Of a stretch of DNA of 64,000 nt, positions 56,634-64,000 are shown in pieces; position 1 is the first letter of the stretch; every line of letters starts with the position of its first letter. Under the pieces are notes generated by a model that was given only the letters and a program-made list of their open reading frames with translations, did not search any database and was not told where the DNA came from. The stretch is taken from contig CP036526.1 of NCBI GenBank assembly GCA_007741555.1, forward strand, positions 310,001-374,000, read 5' to 3'. This DNA is from Stieleria marina. GTDB taxonomy: Bacteria > Planctomycetota > Planctomycetia > Pirellulales > Pirellulaceae. A program made the position numbers and the translations under genes.

Positions 56634-58013
56634 CTAGTGACTCAGTCGATCGCAACATTGATGGACGGGATCACTCCAGTTTCCAACTTCGATTTGCCGA
56701 GCGATTTGCATCGTGGGGTACCAGTCGCTGCGGTCGCCTTGGGTTAGCCAACGCCAGTCGGGAACGCGGCCCAGCAGTAAGTGCACGTCGGTTCCCACCG
56801 CGCCAGATAGATGCGCCAGTGCGGTATCACTTGTCACGACCGCGTCTAGGTTTTGCAGGATCGCGGCGGTGTCTGTAAACGCCCCGTCGGTTGCGTCCAC
56901 ATCGTTGGGCAGGCAGTGAATTTGGTCGCCAAAGTCGACTTGGTCGATTTGTTCAACACCATCTCCAAATTGTAAATTGACTAACTGAACGTCAGGAATT
57001 TTGGTCAGTGGTTTCAGTTCTGACAGCGGCAGGCTTCGGTAAACATCGGCGTGGTGTTCGCGATTGCCCTGCCAATTGATTCCGATGCGGCGTTGGCTGC
57101 CGGTGACCGGGACGTTTTGGTCAAGCCAGTTTTTCCAGTAGTCGATCAGTGGTGTCGATACGGTTAAGTAGCTGCGGTCTTTGCCGGTGACGCCGTAAGG
57201 CATTTGGCCGGTTTGTGTGTACCAAACGTCAACGGTGTCGATCAGCGATGCGTGATAGTCCACCGGTGGCGCGACAACGTCATGCGGTACCAGCATCGAA
57301 ATTCCGGCTGCCGAAGTAAACAACGCGATCATCTCGGGAGCACATTGAACGATCACTCGTGCGCCGGCGTCGCTGAGTACTTTGGCCATGCGGATGAACT
57401 GGATCGCATCGCCGCGACCCTGTTCGGGATACAGCAGGATCGATTTTCCGTCGATCGGCTCACCTTGCCAGAGCGGTGCATGGCATTGGGGCCGAGGCAT
57501 GCTGGGCATCGCCCAACGCCAACGGTACTGCGGCCAGCCTCGATCGTAGTCGCCTTGCAGCAAGTAGATTACGCCCAGGTTACGATGCAGTTCGGCACTG
57601 TTAGGATCGATTTGAAGGCCCGCTTCGTAGCACTGCAAGCCTTTGTCGATCTCTCCGGTCCAAACCCAGAGGGTGCCTCGGTTTTTGAAAGCGGACAAGT
57701 ACTGAGGGTCTTGATCGAGTGCGGTAACAAATGCTGCCTCGGCTTCGTCAACTCTGCCAAGCATCCGCAGTGAGTTGCCTAGGTTGTTCCAGCCGATCGG
57801 GAAAACGCTTCGCCCGGCGAGTGCCTGCTGATACACAGCCACCGATTCGTCAAAGCGGAGCTGATCAAACAGGGCAATGCCGAGGTAGACCAATGCATCG
57901 GGATCGCCGGGACGATCGTCCAGTACGCTGCGGTAGATTCTTTGGGCATCATCAATCTTGCCGGACTGATGAACTTGCCAACCGTGGGCGAGGATTTGCT
58001 GAAATGTTGGCAT
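56634..58013 (-). CDS. TPR protein with glycosyltransferase-like C-terminal domain
   Basis: 459 residues. The N-terminal half (about 1-165) contains four or five tetratricopeptide repeats (for example AQRIYRSVLDDRPGDPDALVYLGIALFDQ, cut short here). The C-terminal half (about 175-450) resembles the GT9/heptosyltransferase-like domain found in TPR proteins: LYPEQGRGDAIQFIRMA, RRIGINWQGNREH, RSLPLSELKPL, VTSDTALAHLSGAVGT and LLLGRVPDWRWL. Such proteins are common in planctomycetes and proteobacteria; a sugar transferase activity on a protein or polysaccharide is a guess. No signal peptide. It lies downstream of the rpoD terminator. Confidence 0.8.
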   Translation of the reverse strand: MPTFQQILAHGWQVHQSGKIDDAQRIYRSVLDDRPGDPDALVYLGIALFDQLRFDESVAVYQQALAGRSVFPIGWNNLGNSLRMLGRVDEAEAAFVTALDQDPQYLSAFKNRGTLWVWTGEIDKGLQCYEAGLQIDPNSAELHRNLGVIYLLQGDYDRGWPQYRWRWAMPSMPRPQCHAPLWQGEPIDGKSILLYPEQGRGDAIQFIRMAKVLSDAGARVIVQCAPEMIALFTSAAGISMLVPHDVVAPPVDYHASLIDTVDVWYTQTGQMPYGVTGKDRSYLTVSTPLIDYWKNWLDQNVPVTGSQRRIGINWQGNREHHADVYRSLPLSELKPLTKIPDVQLVNLQFGDGVEQIDQVDFGDQIHCLPNDVDATDGAFTDTAAILQNLDAVVTSDTALAHLSGAVGTDVHLLLGRVPDWRWLTQGDRSDWYPTMQIARQIEVGNWSDPVHQCCDRLSH

Positions 58014-58037
58014 GAGTCGCTGCGGAGCATCGGGGCA

Positions 58038-58078
58038 ACAAAAAAGCGATGTGATTCTGGGTCGGAATCACATCGCTT
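58038..58078 (-). terminator. Intrinsic terminator of rpoD
   Basis: A perfect 14-bp stem (58044-58057 with 58065-58078), 7-nt loop, is followed on the minus strand by TTTTTTGTTG. It lies 31 bp past the rpoD stop and matches a classic Rho-independent terminator. The same inverted repeat is also upstream of the TPR gene. Confidence 0.85.
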
Positions 58079-58108
58079 CGAATTTTAGCATCTAAAATCG
58101 TGGTTGCG

Positions 58109-59662
58109 TTAGTCGAGGAACCCGACCAAGTCTTGGCTGCGGCTAGGCTGCTGCAGCTTGCGGACGGCTTTGGCTTCGATCTGCCGAATCCGCTCGCGGG
58201 TGACTTTGAAAATGTGCCCGACTTCTTCCAACGTGTAACTGTATCCGTCGCCCAGTCCGTAACGCAGCTTGATGATTTCGCGTTCGCGGTAGGACAGTGA
58301 TTTCAGAACGTTTGTGATTCGGTCACGCAACATTTCTTGCGTTGCACCAATCTGCGGACTTTCGGCGGCACCATCGGGAAGCAAGTCGCCGAACTGGCTG
58401 TCTTCGCTGTTACCAACCGGGCGATCTAGCGAAATCGGGAAGCGACTCATGGTCAGCACGCGACGAGCTTCTTCGACGGTGACGTCGGCGCGTCGTGCGG
58501 TTTCTTCGATCGTTGGTTCGCGGCCTAGCTCCTGTAGCAGCTGACGAGCAACGTTGCGAACGCGGCTCATCGTTTCCACCATGTGAACAGGGATACGAAT
58601 CGTACGGCTTTGATCGGCAACCGCTCGTGTGATCGCTTGGCGAATCCACCACGTTGCATAAGTACAGAACTTGAAACCACGACGGTATTCAAATTTGTCG
58701 ACCGCACGCATCAATCCGGCGTTGCCTTCTTGGATCAAATCCAGGAATGACAAACCACGGTTACGGTACTTTTTGGCGATCGAAACAACTAATCGCAAAT
58801 TGCCTTCGCTGAGTTCACGTTTGGCTTGCTGATACTCGGCGTACACTCGGCGAAGCATCTTGACGCGATTTCGCAGCGACGTGGGGGTTTCCTGGCACGC
58901 GGTCAGGATTTGACGTCGTTCGTGAAGCAGCTTTTCTTTGACTTCGCGACCGTGCTTGGTTCGTTTCTGGTTTTTGATTTCACGATCGATCTCCGAAAGA
59001 CGAATCGAAAACTTCGCGAGCAATTCGATGCGAGTTTCGATACGGTGAGTTCGCAGGCCCAGTTCTTCGATCAAGCGAACCGCACGACGACGACGGCGTG
59101 CAAGTGAACGCCATGCTTCGGCACGCCGACGCGATGATGCGCTCTTGCTGAGCGAGACTTTCCAGTCGTGGCGATTGCGTTTGAGAAGCGTTTGCAGGGT
59201 TTTCAGGTTGTGCGGCAATCGGCCGATGATCTGCTCTTTTTCCAGCCGATCGGTCACGGAGACTTGAACGGTTCGGTCAAAGGGAAGCTGGCTTCGGTAG
59301 ACCTTTTTGAGCGTCTTGTAGGCTTCGACCAAGACGAAGTGGTTTTCCAGCAACTTGGTGCGGAAACGACGGCGAGTTTCTTCGATTCGCTTGGCAAGTT
59401 CGATTTCTTCGCGGCGTGTCAGCAAAGGGATTTCGCCCATCTGCGTCAGGTACATGCGAACCGGATCGTCGGACCAAGTTTCTGTTTCATCGACAGCAAT
59501 CAATTCGTCGGGGCTGTCAAGCTGCACGCTACCGGTCGCTGCGGCGACCGCTGCTACATCGTCTTCGCTATCATCGACTGGTAGTTTTCGAAAACCACGG
59601 CTGACAACGTCTTCGCTGGATGCGGTGACGTGATCGAATTCGTCCATTAGGGTGTCGAACAA
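58109..59662 (-). CDS. rpoD: Principal RNA polymerase sigma factor RpoD/SigA
   Basis: 517 residues, group 1 sigma-70. Region 1.2 ([29 protein letters not shown]) precedes a long, Arg/Lys-rich spacer (about 145-265) in the place of the acidic spacer of E. coli. Regions 2.1-2.4 ([41 protein letters not shown], cut short), region 3 (RTIRIPVHM) and region 4.2 ([28 protein letters not shown]) are intact. Cytoplasmic; it recruits polymerase to housekeeping promoters. The start is TTG at 59662, with GGAG 8 nt upstream; ATG at 59647 lacks a ribosome-binding site. The long untranscribed stretch upstream suggests independent regulation. Confidence 0.95.
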   Translation of the reverse strand: MFDTLMDEFDHVTASSEDVVSRGFRKLPVDDSEDDVAAVAAATGSVQLDSPDELIAVDETETWSDDPVRMYLTQMGEIPLLTRREEIELAKRIEETRRRFRTKLLENHFVLVEAYKTLKKVYRSQLPFDRTVQVSVTDRLEKEQIIGRLPHNLKTLQTLLKRNRHDWKVSLSKSASSRRRAEAWRSLARRRRRAVRLIEELGLRTHRIETRIELLAKFSIRLSEIDREIKNQKRTKHGREVKEKLLHERRQILTACQETPTSLRNRVKMLRRVYAEYQQAKRELSEGNLRLVVSIAKKYRNRGLSFLDLIQEGNAGLMRAVDKFEYRRGFKFCTYATWWIRQAITRAVADQSRTIRIPVHMVETMSRVRNVARQLLQELGREPTIEETARRADVTVEEARRVLTMSRFPISLDRPVGNSEDSQFGDLLPDGAAESPQIGATQEMLRDRITNVLKSLSYREREIIKLRYGLGDGYSYTLEEVGHIFKVTRERIRQIEAKAVRKLQQPSRSQDLVGFLD

Positions 59663-60974
59663 AACAGGGACTCCTGCTCAAAGCGGTTGGATTGAAATGG
59701 AATATATCGACGTGGTGCCGTGGCAGCGCGGTCAATGAAAAGCTCGGGTTCAGTCTTGGCTGTTGGGACGCTCTGGCGACGCGCCGCGTAGTAGCTACGG
59801 TGGCTGCATCAACAAAGATCAAATCCACGTTGGGTTTTGAACGAAGCTTTTTGCGATTGATTTCGCGTTGGTGCGTTTAGGACATCGATGAAATAAATTG
59901 GGATTCCCTCAGCAGACTTAATGACTGGCTAGGGAAGAGCAAATAACTGAGTGAGTGATAGAGAAAAAACGGCGATGGATGGATTTGTGAGTTGGTTGTA
60001 TCAATGGTTTGAAAGTCGTGATCTCACATCCTGCCAGATCGATATCGTTTCCCGACGACCGACATTCCGTCGATCGTATGCGCTGGAGAAGCGTGACTCA
60101 GGTGGGTAAGAGTTGCTCGGTTGAACTGTTGTTAATTTGAACTACTTCGCGAATCTCATTTCGTTTTCCAGAATCTTCACTGGCCATAACGTATTCGCAT
60201 CAAAACTCTACCACCCAATTCGTGGTCTCCCCCAAACCTGCCGGGATTGGAAAAACTTTCTGATTGTGTCAGTCTTCCGAACCAGGGGTGACTTTGCGGA
60301 CTGAGTCGGCTTGTTACCGAAGAGGCGCAAAAGCTGAACCAGACCATTTGACAGACGCTATCGTTACGCCGTTTGCCAAGTGCATGATGTTTGCTTTTCA
60401 CCCAACTCGCCACAGATCACCGCAGGAACGTTCGACAATTGTGTCAGAGATAAAAAAACTGAATTGCATTTGATCTGGTCGGGGAACACAACGAACGCAT
60501 GTAAGAAGTCATCGACTTCCAAAATCACGCCTCGTTGTCAGCTTGAATCGACGTCTTTTTGAATCAACGCGACCAACGGTTTCCATCAAAGATCGATTCC
60601 ATGACGGCCAATGGCCCGCAAACCAAAGGGCATGCCGAACCAAACTTTCGTCGATCACGTAACTCAGAGACTCATCCCCGGCTTAATCACTTGTTTCAGT
60701 CCTTTCGGTCTGACTGCCTTCCTAGCGGCATTCGACAAATTCGACCACTCTATTGATGCAATCCAAATCATTCGGATCACGGACGAACAAAACAGTTCGT
60801 TATTGTGTTGCCGCGGATCATCATGGGATGTCCGGCCAAAATGAATTGTCAAAACTGACAGTTCGATTGACGGGAGCGGCTTTGTCGGGCGGTGGTGCCG
60901 ATTGCTCACTTGGATTCTAGTCAGATCGATCGTCCGGTCCAGTCGGTCAGCCTCCATTATTATCTACTATTCCC
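59663..60974. other. 1312-bp stretch without recognised gene
   Basis: Between the divergent rpoD and zinc-ribbon genes. Short frames here (for example 59692-59880 and 60611-60844) have no family content, signal or ribosome-binding site. I saw no tRNA-like cloverleaf, strong palindrome or repeat. The rpoD promoter should lie in the right half of its upstream part, but I could not fix it. An unannotated small RNA cannot be excluded. Confidence 0.5.
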
Positions 60975-61514
60975 ATGTATCTGCTTCCTTGCCCCCATTG
61001 CAAAGCGTCCATCGAAGTCATGCCCAGCCAAGCTGGTGATGTGGCGATCTGCTCGGAGTGCCAAGCGAACGTTCCTATTCCTAAGCTGGGTGAATTAAGG
61101 CAACTGCCGACGGCCGAGGATTCCACTGTTGATTCAGATCGCCACCAATCAGGTGGGGACGTTTCGGGGCTGCAAGTCGTCGCTGTGATCTTGGGACTGC
61201 TGGCGTTGGCGGGTCTGCTGATTGGTGGTTTCGCGGCAATTCGCTGGTTTTTGTTGGAAACGCCCATCACGTCGGAAATTCACATTGCCAAAACCAAGGA
61301 GGCTTTTGAAGGCCTGAACGCGGCTCGCTTGATTCGCGAGTTTGAGCACATGGAGAAATCCAGTTTGGATTTGGTAGCAATGTATGACTACAAGACCAAG
61401 GCGCTGGAAAAAAGACGCTGGGGTTTGGTCGCGTTGATCGCTAGTGGCTTAGGACTTTTCGCCGCCGTGATCGCACTCAAGCTTGCGTCAACGCGTCGCA
61501 CCGCAAAGTCGTGA
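60975..61514 (+). CDS. Hypothetical zinc-ribbon membrane protein
   Basis: 179 residues. The N-terminus has a CPHC...CSEC zinc-ribbon-like pair (CPHCKASIEV, CSECQANVPIP), followed by an acidic linker. Two membrane helices (about 67-92 and about 152-172) enclose a helical charged segment (about 95-145). No family named with confidence; similar small zinc-ribbon/TM proteins are common in planctomycetes. Convergent with the methyltransferase gene. Confidence 0.7.
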   Translation: MYLLPCPHCKASIEVMPSQAGDVAICSECQANVPIPKLGELRQLPTAEDSTVDSDRHQSGGDVSGLQVVAVILGLLALAGLLIGGFAAIRWFLLETPITSEIHIAKTKEAFEGLNAARLIREFEHMEKSSLDLVAMYDYKTKALEKRRWGLVALIASGLGLFAAVIALKLASTRRTAKS

Positions 61515-61657
61515 TTGCGGGCCGGAGAACAAACGGACACTTGGCTTTTTGGTGCGAGACGTCTGTTTTTATCCAGCTTGCCAACTAGTGGCCAGTTCAC
61601 CGAACAGCCCAACCGACGTGTGATCTGCCGCATCGCACGCTATCGGTTGAGTTTGAT

Positions 61658-62437
61658 TCAACGTCGTTTCAGAACGTAAACGACATCTTCGGTCGTCGCG
61701 TCGACCTGAATAGGATCTTTGACGTCGTAACCGAAATCGTAAGTCGCAATCGGTTCCCAAGTCTTTGACGATGCAATCAGCGTGTCCATCTGTTTTTGCG
61801 TGTAGCTGCGTAGGACAAGTTCATCTTCGATGCGAAAGCTTTTTGTCGGGCTGTGAACATCAAAGCGAATGCCAAACCGCTCCACGCGCGTCCGGCGATT
61901 TCGCGAATTGGTCCACATGTGCGTATTGATTGACAAATGACCGCGCCTCGCCGACCAGGATTCCGTTTCGCTCGGCGGTGCCTTGGTAGGCGTCAGGTGG
62001 ACGCCCAGGAGGTACAGACCTCCTTTGCGAACCGCTCCGGCCATGCAGTCCAGGTGTCCTTTGGCTGCTTTTTCGCTGGACAAGTGGCGAAAGCTGTTGA
62101 TCGTGTTGAACGCGATGTCGTACGGCTTTTTGACTGTAAAGTCCGCCATGTCAGCGACAAATGCGCGATGCTTCATTTTGTGTCGCTCGAATCGAGCGTT
62201 GCAGAAATCGATCGCTTTGGGGTTCAGGTCCAGCCCGCCGACATCAAAATCTTTCCGCGCCAGGGCATAGAGCAGCCGGCCGGTTCCGCATGCCGGTTCA
62301 AACATCCGCTGCGGTTTGCGGCTGATGTATTGATCGGCGCAGGCGAGGATAAATTTGATCTCTGCGGCACAGTCAGCACCGAAAACTAAGTCGTAGTACT
62401 TCGGGTGATCGTAGATCGATTCGTTCAGAATTTGCAT
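61658..62437 (-). CDS. Class I SAM-dependent methyltransferase
   Basis: 259 residues with a Rossmann-type methyltransferase fold. Motif I is MFEPACGTGRLL, followed by motif II GGLDLNPKAIDFC (acidic Asp that binds SAM ribose) and YDIAFNTINSFRHLSS (motif IV region). The C-terminal part carries beta strands and a VLRSYTQKQM helix. Substrate unknown. The upstream DinB gene is 18 bp away; a TTG at 62455 directly after its stop is an alternative start, and operon organisation is likely. Confidence 0.85.
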   Translation of the reverse strand: MQILNESIYDHPKYYDLVFGADCAAEIKFILACADQYISRKPQRMFEPACGTGRLLYALARKDFDVGGLDLNPKAIDFCNARFERHKMKHRAFVADMADFTVKKPYDIAFNTINSFRHLSSEKAAKGHLDCMAGAVRKGGLYLLGVHLTPTKAPPSETESWSARRGHLSINTHMWTNSRNRRTRVERFGIRFDVHSPTKSFRIEDELVLRSYTQKQMDTLIASSKTWEPIATYDFGYDVKDPIQVDATTEDVVYVLKRR

Positions 62438-62455
62438 GAAGTCAGTTCGATCCAA

Positions 62456-63001
62456 TTAGCGGATCGGTTCCAGGTCCAGGGCTCGGCGCAGCATGCCAAG
62501 GTGGCCAGCGTGGATCTGTTCGTGAAGTGGGCAGAATAAAACGGCGCCCAGCTTACAGGGATAGTGTGCGTAGGGCATGTCGACGGATTCCAAGAGAGTC
62601 TCGCCGGTGACGTCGTTCATCTCCGCCATCGCCAAGTCGAAAACTCGGTCGAGTCGCTGGATCAATTCATCGGGCGTTGGCTGCGTCTGAGAGTCCGATT
62701 TGGGAACCGAACCGCGGCCGTAGGCTTTGCGAAAACGACCAGGAATCAATTCCAAGTCATCCGGTCGGCGTCCACGAATCCGAAACATCAACAGGCCATA
62801 TTGGCTTACCGTCAGGTGGCCCAGCTGCCAAGCGACGTTGGTTGGAAGCCCGGCGGGCATCGTAAACCAAAGCTCTCGCGGCGTCGCATCAAGCATTTCG
62901 AGCGTGTATCGCCGCGCAAAAGCGAGCTGACCGAGAGCGGCTTGCTTCATTATCACGGCGTCGTCGGCACTGGGCAGTGCAGGGGGGGGCATATCTTGCA
63001 T
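62456..63001 (-). CDS. DinB-family protein
   Basis: 181 residues, four-helix-bundle DinB/YfiT-like metalloenzyme. Putative metal His residues are in WQLGHLTVS and HEQIHAGHLG. Family members include bacillithiol- or mycothiol-dependent transferases and many uncharacterised proteins, so the substrate is open. The ATG at 63001 is used; a TTG at 63025 adds eight residues. Probably co-transcribed with the methyltransferase gene downstream. Confidence 0.83.
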   Translation of the reverse strand: MQDMPPPALPSADDAVIMKQAALGQLAFARRYTLEMLDATPRELWFTMPAGLPTNVAWQLGHLTVSQYGLLMFRIRGRRPDDLELIPGRFRKAYGRGSVPKSDSQTQPTPDELIQRLDRVFDLAMAEMNDVTGETLLESVDMPYAHYPCKLGAVLFCPLHEQIHAGHLGMLRRALDLEPIR

Positions 63002-63072
63002 GGCGGAATGATACCAATTCGCCAAACCATGTCGCAGCGGGGATCAAGTTGCTCCCCCGCGAATCGCCCGTT

Positions 63073-63519
63073 TCAACCCACTGCGCGGTCGCTGCTTTGC
63101 TTTCGCGCTGGCTTTGAAACAAGTCGCAGTTCGGGCAGCACGGTCTTTCCGCCATGAAAAGTGCGACGTCGTTCGATCGTGTGGTCAAACACGAACACTC
63201 CGTTGGCGACACCGCCTCGAGGCGAAGCGCGCAAGATGGCGGGATGACCGCATTCGCTGCATTGAACTCTCAGTCCATGCGAATCGAGCATCTGGTGGAT
63301 CGCCTTTGCCATCTCGCGGTTCTCCGCCAGGCTTCCCAGTGATTGCCCGGTCAGCTTCGCCAGGCGGTCTTGAATGGTCAGACGTACAGTTCTCTGCAGC
63401 CGGTTCAGCTCCATTTGCAGGTCCCCCAGCGTGACCTTGGCCGCGTCTGCGGCTGACGAAGCCATTTCTTCCGCAGAAAGCTCGGCGTCATCAGCGGAGG
63501 AAGATGGCGACGTGGGCAT
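63073..63519 (-). CDS. Hypothetical protein with Cys-x2-Cys motif
   Basis: 148 residues, cytoplasmic. An Ala/Ser-rich acidic N-terminus is followed by a helical part (KVTLGDLQMELNRLQRTVRL) and a short Cys motif VQCSECGHPAI, then VFDHTIERRRTFHGG. No family recognised. The Cys pair suggests a zinc or redox site of small size. It is 71 bp upstream of the DinB gene on the same strand, so it may belong to the same operon. Confidence 0.6.
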   Translation of the reverse strand: MPTSPSSSADDAELSAEEMASSAADAAKVTLGDLQMELNRLQRTVRLTIQDRLAKLTGQSLGSLAENREMAKAIHQMLDSHGLRVQCSECGHPAILRASPRGGVANGVFVFDHTIERRRTFHGGKTVLPELRLVSKPARKQSSDRAVG

Positions 63520-63614
63520 TCAGATTTGGGGTGTGGGTCGATGGAGCAGGCTGCGGCGGATCGCGATGGGGAGCGACGCGCGAAAAATATCGAGGGAACA
63601 GTATGGACGAGTTT

Positions 63615-63631
63615 ATACAATTTGTATAAGC
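63615..63631. promoter_or_regulatory. 17-bp perfect palindrome, operator candidate
   Basis: TTATACAA and TTGTATAA flank a single T in the 309-bp gap between two divergent genes. Such AT-rich dyads are typical of dimeric repressor sites (TetR, GntR and others). It is 198 bp before the GAF/HlyD gene and 96 bp before the hypothetical gene, so either could be its target. Confidence 0.4.
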
Positions 63632-63828
63632 TGTCTAGGGCTGGCGTTCGATTCCGGCTTTTGAGTACTAAGCAACTGACAAAAGCCACGCAGCCGTCAG
63701 AACCTTCACCGGAACACGACGGTTCGCTTCGGAATCAAATCGTCCGCACTATCAACCCGGATTGATGCGAACAGAATTCCATTCAGCCTTCTTCTCCCGT
63801 CCAAACCCGCTCTCAGAATCAATCGCGC

Positions 63829-64000
63829 ATGTCGGTCAATCAACAAAGCGTCGAAGAAACCAAGGCACAGATTCGCGGCTTGGTCAATGAAATTGCCACT
63901 TTGGCAAAGTCAGAGACCACCGCCGAAGAGTTCTATCCTGAGTTGCTTTCGCGAATCATCACTGCTTTGGCTGCGGCGGGCGGAGCGATTTGGTTGCTTG
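63829..64000 (+). CDS. Start of a probable GAF-domain/HlyD-like protein, cut by window edge
   Basis: Only 57 codons are visible: MSVNQQSVEETKAQIRGL, a helical segment, then EEFYPELLSRIITALAAAGGAIWLL, which resembles the start of a GAF domain as found in planctomycete HlyD-family adaptors. The identity rests on recall of similar N-termini and on this short stretch, so it is weak. The rest lies beyond the window. Confidence 0.5.
   Translation, partial: MSVNQQSVEETKAQIRGLVNEIATLAKSETTAEEFYPELLSRIITALAAAGGAIWLL

Noticed and set aside
59692-59880. 62-residue ORF upstream of rpoD
   Set aside because: Short, no recognisable content, overlaps the expected rpoD promoter.
60611-60844. 77-residue ORF in the long gap
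   Set aside because: No domain, no ribosome-binding site; likely chance.

Overview
The window is chromosomal DNA of a planctomycete, most likely a Rhodopirellula-type member of the Pirellulaceae. The family content points there: DUF1501 plus a PSCyt1/PSCyt2/PSD1 protein with planctomycete-type cytochrome c motifs, a giant PVC-type membrane dehydrogenase with a C-terminal heme domain, several sulfatases, an ECF sigma factor with a membrane-spanning C-terminal extension, a Pirellula-type Ser/Thr kinase and many exported proteins with short operons on both strands. I see no rRNA, tRNA, CRISPR array, transposase or phage gene; the stretch reads as ordinary chromosome rather than a mobile island.

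Layout. 1-1154: start of glycine dehydrogenase gcvP (cut by the window edge). 1.4-3.3 kb: CPA1-type Na+/H+ antiporter and a SRPBCC protein. 3.3-12.8 kb: a DUF1501/PSD1 pair facing a 1661-residue esterase-dehydrogenase-cytochrome fusion, probably extracellular or periplasmic glycan oxidation/deacetylation. 12.8-19.7 kb: glutamine amidotransferase, arginine decarboxylase speA, a receptor-like Ser/Thr kinase and a LarA-type racemase. 19.8-30.5 kb: a HlyD-like protein with a squalene-cyclase-fold partner, a TIM-barrel isomerase, an MFS exporter, a calcineurin-type phosphoesterase, an RfbD-like reductase and two convergent sulfatases. 30.6-34.4 kb: a His-rich exported protein, a probable selenoprotein of the ArsC/Spx fold and monomeric isocitrate dehydrogenase. 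34.5-38.6 kb: lipA with a small membrane protein, smpB and a LolD/MacB-like ABC pair. 38.6-41.9 kb: the sigma-factor fusion and its exported paralogue. 42-54.9 kb: metallo-beta-lactamase fold protein, NAD(P)-epimerase, two trypsin-like proteins (one degenerate), GNAT, alpha/beta hydrolase, metG, a thioredoxin-trypsin fusion, an LRAT-domain protein, a degenerate AroE-like protein and SMUG1. 55-64 kb: PhoX/DUF839 protein, TPR-glycosyltransferase, the principal sigma factor rpoD, a 1.3 kb gene-free stretch, small hypothetical genes, a methyltransferase, a DinB protein and the first codons of a probable GAF/HlyD protein.

The strongest unexpected signal is at 31716-32066. A 116-codon thioredoxin-fold gene is interrupted by one in-frame TGA that falls exactly where the first cysteine of a CxxC redox motif should be (U-T-S-C). 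A perfect 7-bp hairpin with a GUU loop begins 16 nt after the TGA, which fits a bacterial SECIS element. This reads as a genuine selenocysteine protein that a standard gene finder would truncate. The second is the sigma factor at 38580-40727: its C-terminal, presumably extracytoplasmic, half is a full-length paralogue of the exported protein encoded directly upstream.
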